Part shown: positions 9,112 through 17,531 of the stretch, piece after piece
Numbering within the stretch: position 1 is the first letter of the stretch
How the letters are laid out: each line of letters begins with the position of its first letter
Assembly: GCA_036732025.1 (NCBI GenBank)
Contig: DAINDE010000010.1
Coordinates: 1-64,000 of the forward strand
From: SSSZ01 sp036732025
GTDB lineage: Bacteria > Pseudomonadota > Gammaproteobacteria > Burkholderiales > Rhodocyclaceae
Direction of reading: 5' to 3'
Length of the DNA stretch: 64,000 bases
Notes under the pieces: model-generated
What the model was told of the DNA's origin: nothing
Seen by the model: only the letters and a program-made list of their open reading frames with translations
The model's database searches: none
Position numbers and translations under genes: made by a program

Positions 9112-9140
9112 TTGACATACCCCTTCCGAAAATCTAAGAT
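9112..9140 (+). promoter_or_regulatory. Sigma-70-type promoter of mdh
   Basis: A perfect TTGACA (9112-9117) and TAAGAT (9135-9140) are separated by exactly 17 bases, about 95 bases upstream of the mdh start. The 16-bp palindrome lies just upstream of the -35 box. Confidence 0.75.
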
Positions 9141-9235
9141 TCGGCGTCTCCTGCGCCCGCATGCACCCGATACGCATTCCTTGCCGGACGCCCGAGCAGA
9201 ACACCGAAAACCTATCCATCATTCAGGAGCGACAT

Positions 9236-10222
9236 ATGTCCAAAGCCCCCATGCGCGTTGCCGTCACCGGCGCCGCCGGCCAGATCGGTTATAGCCTGCT
9301 GTTCCGCATCGCCTCCGGCGAAATGCTCGGCAAAGACCAGCCGGTCATCCTCCAGTTGCTCGACCTGCCCCAGGCCCAGCAGGCCGTCAAGGGCGTGATG
9401 ATGGAGCTCGAAGACTGCGCCTTCCCGCTGCTGGCCGGCATGGTCGCCACCGACGACCCCAACGTCGCCTTCAAGGACGCGGACGTCTGCCTGCTGGTCG
9501 GTGCCCGTCCCCGCACCAAGGGCATGGAGCGTGCCGACCTGTTGACCGCCAACGGCGCCATCTTCACCGTCCAGGGCAAGGCCATCGCCGAAAACGCCAA
9601 GGAAGACGTCAAGGTCCTGGTCGTTGGCAACCCCTGCAACACCAACGCCTACATCGCCGCCGCCGCCGCCAAGAAGGTTGGCCGCACCAACCCCAACAAC
9701 TACCACGGCATGCTGCGCCTGGATCACAACCGTGCCCTGTCGCAACTGGCCGCCAAGACCGGCCGCCCCGTTTCTTCCCTGAAGCAACTGGTCGTCTGGG
9801 GCAACCATTCCCCCACGATGTACGCCGACTACCGCTACACCACCTCCAACGGTGACAGCGTCAAGGCCCTCATCAACGACCACGCCTGGAACAACGACGT
9901 GTTCCTGCCCACCGTCGGCAAGCGCGGCGCCGCCATCATCGAAGCCCGCGGCCTCTCCTCCGCCGCTTCCGCCGCCAACGCCGCCATCGACCACGTCCGC
10001 GACTGGGTCCTCGGCTCCGACGAATGGGTCACCATGGGCGTTCCCTCCGACGGTTCCTACGGCATCCCCGCCGGCATCGTCTTCGGCTTCCCCTGCGAGT
10101 GCAAGGGCGGCTCCTTCAAGATCATCCAGGGTCTCGAGATCGACGCCTACAGCCAGGAAAAGATCAACCTGACGCTGAAGGAACTGACCGACGAAGCCGA
10201 CGCCGTCAAGGACATGCTGTAA
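9236..10222 (+). CDS. mdh: Malate dehydrogenase
   Basis: The 328-residue protein has the length and sequence of the beta/gammaproteobacterial NAD-dependent malate dehydrogenase. The Rossmann motif VTGAAGQIGYSLLFRIASG, the VGNPCNTNAYI loop, the active-site LDHNRA segment and the catalytic histidine in VWGNHSPTMYADY are all present. It interconverts malate and oxaloacetate. The ATG at 9236 has an AGGAG site seven bases upstream; upstream in-frame codons lie beyond it and are not needed. Confidence 0.96.
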   Translation: MSKAPMRVAVTGAAGQIGYSLLFRIASGEMLGKDQPVILQLLDLPQAQQAVKGVMMELEDCAFPLLAGMVATDDPNVAFKDADVCLLVGARPRTKGMERADLLTANGAIFTVQGKAIAENAKEDVKVLVVGNPCNTNAYIAAAAAKKVGRTNPNNYHGMLRLDHNRALSQLAAKTGRPVSSLKQLVVWGNHSPTMYADYRYTTSNGDSVKALINDHAWNNDVFLPTVGKRGAAIIEARGLSSAASAANAAIDHVRDWVLGSDEWVTMGVPSDGSYGIPAGIVFGFPCECKGGSFKIIQGLEIDAYSQEKINLTLKELTDEADAVKDML

Positions 10223-10248
10223 TCCCCGGCGGCTTCCGCTGCAAAGAA

Positions 10249-10276
10249 GGCCACGGCAACCGCCGTGGCCTTTTTT
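10249..10276 (+). terminator. Rho-independent terminator of mdh
   Basis: An 8-bp perfect stem (GGCCACGG / CCGTGGCC) with a 6-base loop is followed by six T residues, 27 bases after the mdh stop codon. Confidence 0.85.
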
Positions 10277-10286
10277 CTTTTCCCCC

Positions 10287-10793
10287 TTACCAGCCAACCC
10301 GGGCGAGTTCCCGGGTCCGCGCCACGAGTCGGCGCAGCAACTCGTCGGCAGCCCGCCGGCCCGGGGACGACCGCCCCGCCCACGGAACGCGATAAGACAG
10401 CATGACCACCCGGGGATTGGCCGTCGTCGCGTACACGACGATCGACATTGGGCAAAGGGCGACCTGGGCCGGCGCCTCCTCCACCAATTGCCAGGCGATG
10501 CGCGCGCTGCAGAACTGCACCACCCGGGCATCGGCGAGGGGCGAAGCCTTCTTGCCGAGATCGCCGGCGGTACGCGCCAGCATGTCGTTGAAGGGAATGA
10601 CGGCGGTCACCACCAGGCCGGCGGCTTCGATGGCCTCCACCAAAGCCTCCTGCACCCGGATCACGTCCGAGCCACCGCTGGCCACGCTATGCACGTCACC
10701 GGCCGCCCACCCCCGGCCGGAAAAGACGAGCAGCGCCGAGAGAAAAAAAATGGGCGCCCATCTGGACGCCCGAATCAGCCACGAGGAAGACAC
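10287..10793 (-). CDS. Exported DUF302-type protein
   Basis: The 168-residue protein has a signal peptide (WLIRASRWAPIFFLSALLVFSG, cleaved near GRGWA) and a DUF302-like domain: an alpha segment ending in VTAVIPFNDML, then VVQFCSARIAWQLVEE and LCPMSIVVY, with two cysteines. DUF302 proteins are small soluble domains of unknown function often found with redox or sulfur proteins. The start is a GTG with an AGGGG site six bases upstream, directly at the signal peptide. The gene converges on mdh. The function is not known; exported location is inferred from the signal sequence. Confidence 0.72.
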   Translation of the reverse strand: MSSSWLIRASRWAPIFFLSALLVFSGRGWAAGDVHSVASGGSDVIRVQEALVEAIEAAGLVVTAVIPFNDMLARTAGDLGKKASPLADARVVQFCSARIAWQLVEEAPAQVALCPMSIVVYATTANPRVVMLSYRVPWAGRSSPGRRAADELLRRLVARTRELARVGW

Positions 10794-10950
10794 CCGACAC
10801 CCCTGTGGAAAACGCAGACCGGTCGCCGACGCCTGGGCAGCCCCCAATGCCGCCTCGCGCGCGAATGATCGGCGCCGGTCCCGGCAGGCAGCGGATCGGC
10901 CCCCATTGCAGTATGCAAAACCCGACCGCCGCCATGCTCCCCCATAAAGT

Positions 10951-10965
10951 GCGAGAGCCATGCCA
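10951..10965 (-). promoter_or_regulatory. Weak candidate sigma-54 promoter
   Basis: On the minus strand TGGCAT-N5-TCGC has the GG-N10-GC spacing but two mismatches to the consensus. It lies about 160 bases upstream of the DUF302-type gene. It is listed because several much better copies occur in this window, but alone it could be chance. Confidence 0.3.
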
Positions 10966-11093
10966 TGTTCGAAAGCAACCCCATGGATTTTCCTAACCAG
11001 TTGTTAATAAACGATTAATCGCCATACCCGGGCTACCGCGACGGCGCCGGCAACGTTCATTATCTGGACAACTGCTCCATGTGTCAGCAGCAA

Positions 11094-11118
11094 CAAGGAG
11101 CGATCCTGTCGCTCCTTG
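11094..11118 (-). terminator. Stem-loop after pqqU, possible terminator
   Basis: A perfect 10-bp inverted repeat (CAAGGAGCGA / TCGCTCCTTG) with a 5-base loop lies 11 bases past the pqqU stop. There is no good T run after it on the minus strand, so termination efficiency is uncertain. Confidence 0.5.
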
Positions 11119-11128
11119 TCGCTGTCGA

Positions 11129-13318
11129 TCAGAAGGTATAGCGGGCGCTGGCTCCGAGCAGCCAGGTACTCCCCGGAGCAGCTTCGTAGTAACGGCCATT
11201 GGTGTCGCCAACGATGACCGAACCGACATAGCGCTTGTCAAAGACGTTGTCGAAGCGCAGGAAGCCCTTCAGGGCCCAAGGCCCCGCCTTGTGATCGACG
11301 CCAAATCTTACATTGGCGATGGCGTAACCAGGCGCCGCCTTTTGTACGTTGAGGTCTTCGACGTACACCTTGTCCCGGGCGATCACCTCGACCGCCGTGT
11401 GGAATCCGGAAGCGACATGGCGCCACGCAACCTCACCGAACAGCGTATTGGCGGCCACGCCCGGAATGCGGTTGCCGGCCTTCACCGTACCGCTGGAAGA
11501 GGTGAAATCCTCGTCATAAATGGCGCGCAGCCCGGTATAGGCTAAGCGGCTGGTGAAACCACCCGACCAGACAGAATCCAGGCTCACCTCAATGCCGTGC
11601 CGCAGGGTGCGCCCGGCATTCTGGTAGCTCGTTCTGCCGCCGCTGGCGGATGCAACGACCAGTTCGTCCTCGGTGCGCACCTCGAACAGGGCGACGTCGA
11701 GGCGGCTCGAGGCACCGACAAAGGCCTTCATGCCCGCTTCGAGGTGCCGGCTGGTGGACGGCTTCAGATCGAAACTGAAGGTGCCGTTGGGGCCCGAATA
11801 GAACAGTTCGTTGAATGTCGGTGCCTCGAAACCCCGGGCGGCGCTGACGTAGAGATTGACTGAAGGAGTCACCTTGTAGGTAGCCGCTACGAGGGGAGTG
11901 GCCCGATGGTATGAAACGGTGCCGCTATCGTCCCCGTTGTTGGTGGCGAAATAGTGATCCTGGACCTTGAAGCGCACCGTCGTGTAGCGCAGGCCAGCGG
12001 TAAACCCCCAACGTTCCCCCTGCCACTCGGACTGGATGTAGGGATCGGTGGTGGAAACCTTGTCGGTTTCATCACGCCGCAAGTTGCCGATGACACCGCA
12101 AACGGTACCACCTGTCCCGCAGGTCAGTGCCGAGTTTGCGCTCACATTGTCGGTAACCCGGAAGTTCTCGTAGCCCTTGCGCTGGTCCGTCGACACCTCA
12201 TGGTCTAATCCAAAGGTCGTCGTCAACTTGCCGCCCCAGGCATCGCGGCGCATGATCCAGCGGGCGCCCAGACCGGAAAAATCCCGGTCGAAATCGATCA
12301 CCCCGCCGGAATGCTTACGCACCGCCGCTGTTGCCGAGGTAGCCGTCCGAATCCGCTGCACAGAAAACGGTATCGACTGGAACTGGGTGACAGAGCGCTG
12401 TCCGGCAAAAGCCGAAAGCTGCAACATGTCTTCCCCAAAGCGCCGCTCGTAATTCACGCCGCCCTGGACATGTTGGATGCTCTTGCGGGTGTTGTAGATC
12501 AAGGCGTTGGGGGTAACCGAACGTGGATCGGCCTTGTATTGCTCCCATTCGCGCCCCAGGGGATCCTGAGCATCCGGCTGGTCGAAGTAATTCGCCACCG
12601 CCACCAAGCGACTGTCGGCATCCGGCCTGAAGGACAACTTGGCCATGTACTGGTCGCGGGTCACCGAGCTGTGATCGCGATAGCCCTCGGTATGAAAACG
12701 TGACGCGTCAACCACATAGCCGACTCCGTCCACCTCGCCCTGGCTGGCGACATCAGCCTTCCAGGTACCGTAGCTGCCGCCGCTGAAGTTCCCTTCGACG
12801 GTGGGCCGGCCCTTGCCGTCCGGGGTGAACATCTGGATCACGCCACCGGCGTGATTGCCGTACACCGCCGACATGGGGCCGCGCATGACCTCGATGCGCT
12901 CGGCGCGGTCGAGGTTGAAGGTCGCCGCCTGACCCTGGCCGTCCGGCATGGAAGCGGGGATGCCGTCGCTCACCAGGCGGATGCCCCGCACACCGAAGGC
13001 GGAGCGGGCGCCGAAGCCGCGGGAGGAAATCTGCAGGTCCTGGGCGTAATTCTGGCGGTTCTGGACGGTGATGCCGGGCACCGCGGCCAGGGCTTCCGAG
13101 GCATTGACCTTGGCCTGGTCGGCGCCAATGCGGGCAGCGTCGACCACGTCCACCGCCGCCGGCAGGTCGAAGGTATTGTGCTCGACGCGGCTGCCGGTGA
13201 CGACGACGGTATTGAGTTCGATGGACGGCGAATCCGCCAGGGCGACCAGCGGAAAGGCGGAAGCCAGGGCCGCGGCAATGCGCGTCCTGGCCGACAGATG
13301 ACGGCGGCTGAGACTCAT
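11129..13318 (-). CDS. pqqU: TonB-dependent outer-membrane receptor, PQQ receptor (PqqU/YncD) type
   Basis: The 729-residue protein has a signal peptide, a TonB box-like NTVVVTGSR, a plug domain and a 22-strand barrel ending in an aromatic residue (ASARYTF). Segments such as VPGITVQNRQNYAQDLQ, RGFGARS..GVRGIRL, DGIPA.MPDGQGQ and FDKRYVGSVIV closely resemble Escherichia coli YncD, now known as the PQQ receptor PqqU. It follows pqqD on the same strand with a 54-base gap, which supports a role in taking up exogenous PQQ. The ATG has an AGGAAA site upstream. A TonB-family protein for energising it is encoded at 25654-26358. The family is certain; the PQQ ligand is inferred from similarity and context. 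Confidence 0.85.
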   Translation of the reverse strand: MSLSRRHLSARTRIAAALASAFPLVALADSPSIELNTVVVTGSRVEHNTFDLPAAVDVVDAARIGADQAKVNASEALAAVPGITVQNRQNYAQDLQISSRGFGARSAFGVRGIRLVSDGIPASMPDGQGQAATFNLDRAERIEVMRGPMSAVYGNHAGGVIQMFTPDGKGRPTVEGNFSGGSYGTWKADVASQGEVDGVGYVVDASRFHTEGYRDHSSVTRDQYMAKLSFRPDADSRLVAVANYFDQPDAQDPLGREWEQYKADPRSVTPNALIYNTRKSIQHVQGGVNYERRFGEDMLQLSAFAGQRSVTQFQSIPFSVQRIRTATSATAAVRKHSGGVIDFDRDFSGLGARWIMRRDAWGGKLTTTFGLDHEVSTDQRKGYENFRVTDNVSANSALTCGTGGTVCGVIGNLRRDETDKVSTTDPYIQSEWQGERWGFTAGLRYTTVRFKVQDHYFATNNGDDSGTVSYHRATPLVAATYKVTPSVNLYVSAARGFEAPTFNELFYSGPNGTFSFDLKPSTSRHLEAGMKAFVGASSRLDVALFEVRTEDELVVASASGGRTSYQNAGRTLRHGIEVSLDSVWSGGFTSRLAYTGLRAIYDEDFTSSSGTVKAGNRIPGVAANTLFGEVAWRHVASGFHTAVEVIARDKVYVEDLNVQKAAPGYAIANVRFGVDHKAGPWALKGFLRFDNVFDKRYVGSVIVGDTNGRYYEAAPGSTWLLGASARYTF

Positions 13319-13372
13319 ATTATTTTTCCTGGAATGAAAAAGAAGCGCGGCCGCCCCCCGGCAGCCGCCTGC

Positions 13373-13645
13373 TTAATTTTGCAGCCAACCCTTGTCGCGG
13401 GCAACGGCCAGGAAACTGGCGGTGCCCTGGGCGATGGCTTCCTGGTCCCCTGGGAACGCCAGGGCCAGGTCGGCGACGATCTCATCCACCGTGCGCTTGC
13501 CGTCACAGCGTTTGAGGATCTCGCCGGCGGACTGGTTGAGTTTGATCAACCCTTCCGGGTAGAGCAGGATGTAGGCACCCTGGCTCTCCTCCCACCGGAA
13601 CACGAAGCGGGAGTTCAGTTGCGGACAACTATTGATGGTTTGCAT
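13373..13645 (-). CDS. pqqD: PQQ biosynthesis peptide chaperone PqqD
   Basis: The 90-residue protein is a full-length PqqD. It shows the family pattern PQLNSRFVFRWEESQGAYILLYPEGLIKLNQSAGEIL followed in the helical half by CDGKRTVDEIV. PqqD binds the PqqA precursor peptide and presents it to the radical-SAM enzyme PqqE. It sits between pqqA and pqqU, while its partner pqqE is separate at 20-21 kb. The ATG has an AGGT ribosome site. Confidence 0.93.
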   Translation of the reverse strand: MQTINSCPQLNSRFVFRWEESQGAYILLYPEGLIKLNQSAGEILKRCDGKRTVDEIVADLALAFPGDQEAIAQGTASFLAVARDKGWLQN

Positions 13646-13696
13646 ACTTGACCTGCAAGGGCGGGACAGCGGCCGAAGCCGCCGTCGCCCGCTCGG

Positions 13697-13771
13697 TTAG
13701 CGCACGTAAACGTAGGCGGTAACTTCGAAGCCGAGGCGGATTTCGCAGTAAGCGGGGGTTTGCCAGTTCAT
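13697..13771 (-). CDS. pqqA: PQQ precursor peptide PqqA
   Basis: A 24-residue peptide begins MNWQTPAYCEIRLG and ends in FEVTAYVYVR. The glutamate and tyrosine three residues apart (E-V-T-x-Y) are the two residues that are cross-linked and become PQQ, as in all PqqA peptides. An AAAGGAGA ribosome site lies eight bases before the ATG. It stands between pqqC and pqqD, an unusual place, since pqqA usually leads the operon. It was too short for automatic ORF calling and was found by reading the gap. Confidence 0.95.
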   Translation of the reverse strand: MNWQTPAYCEIRLGFEVTAYVYVR

Positions 13772-13869
13772 GGGATTGTCTCCTTTGAGTTTGCGGAGCG
13801 GCACCATGCCACTCCTGACTTGATTATTCGGCGGCGACGGCCGGGCTGCACCCGGCCATTCGCCAAAAG

Positions 13870-13892
13870 CGCCTCATGAAAATCATGAGGCG
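13870..13892 (-). terminator. Stem-loop overlapping the pqqC stop codon, possible attenuator
   Basis: A perfect 9-bp inverted repeat (CGCCTCATG / CATGAGGCG, 5-base loop) includes the pqqC stop codon and is followed on the minus strand by a short T4 run. A second GC-rich hairpin (GGCCGGG / CCCGGCC) follows near 13843-13860. Together they could reduce read-through from pqqC into pqqA or stabilise the 5' end of a pqqA transcript. Confidence 0.5.
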
Positions 13893-14641
13893 GCCACGAC
13901 GTCCTGCATGGTGCGGTAGGGGCCCCAGCCCTCGATCTGCACCGGGCAGTAGGCGAGCAGCATGGCGTCGAGCATGGACCACAAGAGGTCGAGCTTGAAC
14001 TGGAGGATTTTCAGCGCCCGCTCCTGCATTTCCCGGGTGTTGAAGTGGCCGAGGGTGATATTGAGGCCATTGACCACGTCCCGGGGCGCTTCGAACAGGC
14101 GGCGCTTGAAATAGGCATAGCCTTCGGGCTCGATCCAGGGATAGAGGGTCGGCCAGAGATCAAGGCGGGACTGGTGGATGGTAGGCGCGAACAACTCGGT
14201 GAGGGATGAAGCGGCCGCTTCCTGCCAGGGGGCGCTGCGGGCGAAATTGACGTAGGCGTCCACCGCGAAACGCACCCCCGGCAGCACGTGGCGCTGGGAG
14301 ACGACGTCCTCGCGGGTGAGGCCTACGGCCTCGCCCAGGCGGATCCATTTCTCGATGCCGCCGACCTCGCCCTCGTAGCCGTCATGGTCCAGCACCCGCT
14401 GGATCCAGTGCCGCCGCACGTCCCGGTCGGGGCAGTTGGCCAGGATGTTGGCATCCTTGATGGGAATCATGATCTGGTAGTAGTAGCGGTTGGCCACCCA
14501 GCCCTGCATCTGCTCCTGGGTGCACTTACCCTCGTTCATCATCGCCTGGAAGGGATGATAGATATGGTAGCGGTTGCCCATGGCGCGCAGCTTCGCCTCG
14601 AACTCTTCCGGGGTCCAGGCCTTCAGTTCGTCCATTTTCAC
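13883..14641 (-). CDS. pqqC: Pyrroloquinoline-quinone synthase PqqC
   Basis: The 252-residue protein is a typical PqqC: YHIYHPFQAMMNEGKCTQEQMQGWVANRYYYQ, then RHWIQRVLDHDG, and the helical C-terminal part with ELFAPTIHQSRLDLWP. It carries out the final ring closure and eight-electron oxidation to PQQ without a cofactor. The start is a GTG overlapping the pqqB stop (GTGA), supported by GGAG seven bases upstream; an ATG two codons later is the alternative. Translation is therefore coupled to pqqB. Confidence 0.95.
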   Translation of the reverse strand: MKMDELKAWTPEEFEAKLRAMGNRYHIYHPFQAMMNEGKCTQEQMQGWVANRYYYQIMIPIKDANILANCPDRDVRRHWIQRVLDHDGYEGEVGGIEKWIRLGEAVGLTREDVVSQRHVLPGVRFAVDAYVNFARSAPWQEAAASSLTELFAPTIHQSRLDLWPTLYPWIEPEGYAYFKRRLFEAPRDVVNGLNITLGHFNTREMQERALKILQFKLDLLWSMLDAMLLAYCPVQIEGWGPYRTMQDVVAAS

Positions 14642-15564
14642 GATTTGTCTCCGTATTGAATGCGCATCCCGTCGTAGGAAACCTCGATGCCCGCTCGTTC
14701 AAGCTCGGCGCGCTCGGGGGAATCCTCATCGAGGATGGGATTGGTGTTGTTGATGTGGATGAGGATCTTGCGCGGTTTCGGGTAGCGGCCCAGCAGTTCG
14801 ATCATGCCCCCCGGCCCGGACTGGGGCAGGTGGCCGATCTCCCGGGAGGTCTTGTTGGCGATGCCCAGGCGGATCATCTCGTCGTCGGTCCAGAAGGTAC
14901 CGTCGACCATGACGCAATCGGAATCGGCCAGGAACGGCTCGAGGTGGGGTTCCATGGCCCCGAACCCGGGGGCGTAGAAGACCCGCTGGCCGGTGGCCTC
15001 GTCTTCGATAAGCACGCCGATGTTGTCGCCGGGATGGGGATCGTTGCGATGCGGCGAATAAGGCGGCGCCTTGCTGGACAGCGGCACGGGGGTGAAGCGC
15101 AGTCCCGCTGCCCCGGGAATGGAGAAGGGCAGCGGGGGCGTCACCTGGACCGGTTGCCAGCGGGCCGTGCAGAAATGGGAAAGGACGTTGAAGATCGGAT
15201 TGCCGGAGGTGAGGTCTTCATGCACCTGGGCCGTACACCAGATGGACAATGGCTTGCCCTCGCGGAGCATGAAGAGGCCGGTGGTATGGTCGATCTGTGC
15301 GTCGATCAGCACCACGCCGACAATCCCCGTATCGCGCAGGCCCCGCCCGGGCTGCAACGAAGGGTTGGCCCGGATCTGGGCCAGCAGATCCGGCGAAGCA
15401 TTGAACAACACCCAGTCCGTGCCGTTGCCGCTGACGGCGATGGACGATTGGGTGCGGACCCGGGTGCGGACGCTGCCGTCGCGCACCCCGGCGCAGTTGC
15501 GGCAGTTGCAGTTCCACTGGGGGAAGCCGCCGCCGGCGGAAGAACCGAGGACAAGGATTTCCAT
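14638..15564 (-). CDS. pqqB: PQQ biosynthesis protein PqqB
   Basis: The 308-residue protein is a metallo-beta-lactamase-fold PqqB. It starts MEILVLGSSAGGGFPQWNCNC, and contains TQSSIAVSG, IDAQIDHTTGLFMLREG and the C-terminal HINNTNPILDEDSPER, all typical of the family. It is a non-haem iron hydroxylase acting on the tyrosine part of the cross-linked intermediate in current models. It is the first gene of pqqB-C-A-D-U. The ribosome site is weak, and no clear promoter could be seen in the 256 bases upstream, which it shares with the divergent gene at 15821. Confidence 0.95.
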   Translation of the reverse strand: MEILVLGSSAGGGFPQWNCNCRNCAGVRDGSVRTRVRTQSSIAVSGNGTDWVLFNASPDLLAQIRANPSLQPGRGLRDTGIVGVVLIDAQIDHTTGLFMLREGKPLSIWCTAQVHEDLTSGNPIFNVLSHFCTARWQPVQVTPPLPFSIPGAAGLRFTPVPLSSKAPPYSPHRNDPHPGDNIGVLIEDEATGQRVFYAPGFGAMEPHLEPFLADSDCVMVDGTFWTDDEMIRLGIANKTSREIGHLPQSGPGGMIELLGRYPKPRKILIHINNTNPILDEDSPERAELERAGIEVSYDGMRIQYGDKS

Positions 15565-15727
15565 GGCGGCCAGTATCCGCCGCCGCCCCCTGCCGGGCGT
15601 GCAGGGAATGGCGAACATGGCCTCATGGTTTTCTGGAGCGCGGGATAGCCACCTGCAACTGCTCCACGTTGGCGCAACCTGTCTCGAAAATGGACGTTTC
15701 TCAGCTTATTCCTTTCGCCATAGGGGT

Positions 15728-15742
15728 TGGTACGCAACTTGC
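15728..15742 (+). promoter_or_regulatory. Sigma-54 promoter upstream of the 15821 gene
   Basis: TGGTAC-N5-TTGC keeps the invariant GG-N10-GC spacing and differs from the -24/-12 consensus at one position. Transcription would begin near 15754, giving a leader of about 65 bases before the gene at 15821. Confidence 0.7.
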
Positions 15743-15820
15743 GCCGTTGCCGATGCAGGACAGATAACTATTGGCCGGGCGAGTCCCGGTCCCACACCGT
15801 TGAAGGAGGATAGACAACTC

Positions 15821-16507
15821 ATGAAATCCGAGGATTTGCTCAGCCAGGCGCTGGCCATCGAGGCTCCCTGGCAAATCGTCCGTGTCCGCGATGACCTGGG
15901 CAAGCGCCAGATCGACGTCTGGGTCGCCCCCGCCGGCCAGCGCAGCGGCTGGTTCTTCGGCTCCCGTCCTACCGTGGACGCCAGCCGGGAACAGATCTGG
16001 CGCCACATCAACCTGGGCAACTCCCGTTGCCTGATCCATGCCGTACCGCCCGCCGCGGCGCTGGGCGAACCGCCCTCCTGGTGCGGCGAGGGGGAACTGC
16101 CCTTCACCCGCGCCATGGCCCGCCAGATCGCTTCCATGCTGCGGGAGGGCGTGAAGCTGCAAAGCGTATGCACCCTGCTCGACGTCACCATCGCCGACCT
16201 GTGGAAGTTCAAGCACAACCTCGACAGCGGCAAGGCCGGCCTGACAGCCCCCAGCGTGGCGCCGGCCGAGGCCGCCTCCAGCGTCCCGGAAGCCGACGAC
16301 CCGATCTGGGAAAAACTCCTCGACGGTTCCCTCAATATCGATATCCGCATGCTCAGCTTAAAATTGCTCCTTTCCAAGCTGCGGGAGCAGATGCGCGTCA
16401 TCACCGACCCCGAGGTCCGGGTGCTCAAGTCTTACGAAATCCAGCGCTATTTCGTACGCTACGAACAAACCCTCGGCCATGAACTGGGCCAGTTGACCCA
16501 ACGCTGA
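15821..16507 (+). CDS. Unknown protein resembling the N-terminal DNA-binding part of ISL3 transposases
   Basis: I do not recognise this 228-residue protein as a named family. Its first 150 residues follow the layout of ISL3 (IS204/IS1001/IS1165) transposase N-termini: a segment PWQIVRVRDDLGKRQIDVWV, then REQIWRHINLGNSRCLIHAVPP, then a helical stretch FTRAMARQIASMLREGVKLQSV...VTIADLWKFKHNL that looks like helix-turn-helix. Most zinc-finger cysteines of ISL3 proteins are missing, and the C-terminal 70 residues form a different, charged helical region instead of a DDE domain. The ATG has an excellent GAAGGAGGA site and a sigma-54 promoter upstream. It is followed by the 16542 gene after 34 bases. 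A domesticated regulator is a guess based on these points. Confidence 0.7.
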   Translation: MKSEDLLSQALAIEAPWQIVRVRDDLGKRQIDVWVAPAGQRSGWFFGSRPTVDASREQIWRHINLGNSRCLIHAVPPAAALGEPPSWCGEGELPFTRAMARQIASMLREGVKLQSVCTLLDVTIADLWKFKHNLDSGKAGLTAPSVAPAEAASSVPEADDPIWEKLLDGSLNIDIRMLSLKLLLSKLREQMRVITDPEVRVLKSYEIQRYFVRYEQTLGHELGQLTQR

Positions 16508-16541
16508 CTGCGACAACCCGATATCGAAAAAGGAAGACATA

Positions 16542-17531
16542 GTGAAACCAAATGCTGGACTGATGCGCATTGGCGAGGCAGCGGAACTGATCAAGGCGGG
16601 CAAGGCCCTCACCATCGCCGGGGACGAGCAGGCCCTGCGCCAGTTGCCCCAGGGCACCTGGATCGGCGGCACCATCCCCTACTTCATGGCGGCTGCCGGC
16701 GGCGTCGTCACCCGGGACCAGGTGTTCGTCAACGAAATCGAGGTCGGCTCCGAGCCGCCCACTCTGCGCCTCTACGACGTGGATAACCTGCCCCAGATCT
16801 GCCGCAACGCACCGGACAACGGCTACACCATCGTCATCGTCCCGGCCTTCAGCGAATGCCATGCCACCTTCGCCAAGAACGCACCCAATTACGAAGACAT
16901 GTTCATGAAGCCCCTCCTGGGCTGGGTCGCCGGCGTCCACCTGGACGACCTGGGCAAGACGACCCCCAAGGTCGTCCTCGGCACCACCGGGGAATTCTCG
17001 GACCAGATGGCGGTGGCCATGGACGTGCCCCTGCCCCCCAGCAAGTTTGCCCAGATCGACATCGTCAATCTGTTCAAGCCCGGTGCCGGCGACGACATCA
17101 CCTTCGCCGACGGCGGCTTTGCTGCCGGCGATTGCCAGATCAACGGCAAGCCCGCCAACCTGGCGGAGTACATGGTGGCCAACAACATCGACACACGCCT
17201 GCCCCTGGTGGCGGACTACTGCGGCGCCATGGTCAACGTCAGCGTCAAGGGGGTGGACGCCCAGGCCCGCAAGGTGGAGTTCTACGCCCCGGTCTTCCCC
17301 GGCCTCACCTACCGCTTCGCCGCCCCGGTGACCGACTACCTGGGCGCCTTCCAGGCCGCGATGCCGAAGACGGCGGCGCCGATCTCGTTCTCCTGCAACT
17401 GCATCCTCAACTACCTGTACTCCGGGCTCGAGGGCAAGCGCACGGCGGGCATCGTCGGCCCCATCACCTTTGGTGAAATCGGCTACCAGCTCCTCAACCA
17501 GACGCTGGTCTACCTGACCGTCCAGGGCTGA
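16542..17531 (+). CDS. Conserved unknown cytoplasmic protein, partner of the 15821 gene
   Basis: The 329-residue protein has no signal peptide or membrane segment. Recognisable features are a Gly-rich segment PQGTWIGGTIPYFMAAAGGVV, a YTIVIVPAFSECHATFA segment, and a C-terminal FSCNCILNYLYSGLEGK...GIVGPITFGEIGYQLLNQT with two close cysteines. The Cys/Gly-rich C-terminus is faintly like FIST-type sensory domains, but I would not assign it. The GTG start has an AAAGGAAG site. It is in the same sigma-54-driven unit as the 15821 gene and its 3' end overlaps the convergent DHODH-like gene by 22 bases. Confidence 0.72.
   Translation: MKPNAGLMRIGEAAELIKAGKALTIAGDEQALRQLPQGTWIGGTIPYFMAAAGGVVTRDQVFVNEIEVGSEPPTLRLYDVDNLPQICRNAPDNGYTIVIVPAFSECHATFAKNAPNYEDMFMKPLLGWVAGVHLDDLGKTTPKVVLGTTGEFSDQMAVAMDVPLPPSKFAQIDIVNLFKPGAGDDITFADGGFAAGDCQINGKPANLAEYMVANNIDTRLPLVADYCGAMVNVSVKGVDAQARKVEFYAPVFPGLTYRFAAPVTDYLGAFQAAMPKTAAPISFSCNCILNYLYSGLEGKRTAGIVGPITFGEIGYQLLNQTLVYLTVQG

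Larger units (their letters stand above)
10794..11128. other. 335-base gap without a supported gene
   Basis: This stretch separates the DUF302-type gene from the pqqU stop. It contains a possible weak -24/-12 element at 10951-10965 on the minus strand, an AT-rich patch near 11000-11015 and a hairpin at 11094-11118. The open frames here lack ribosome sites and recognisable sequence. Confidence 0.5.
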
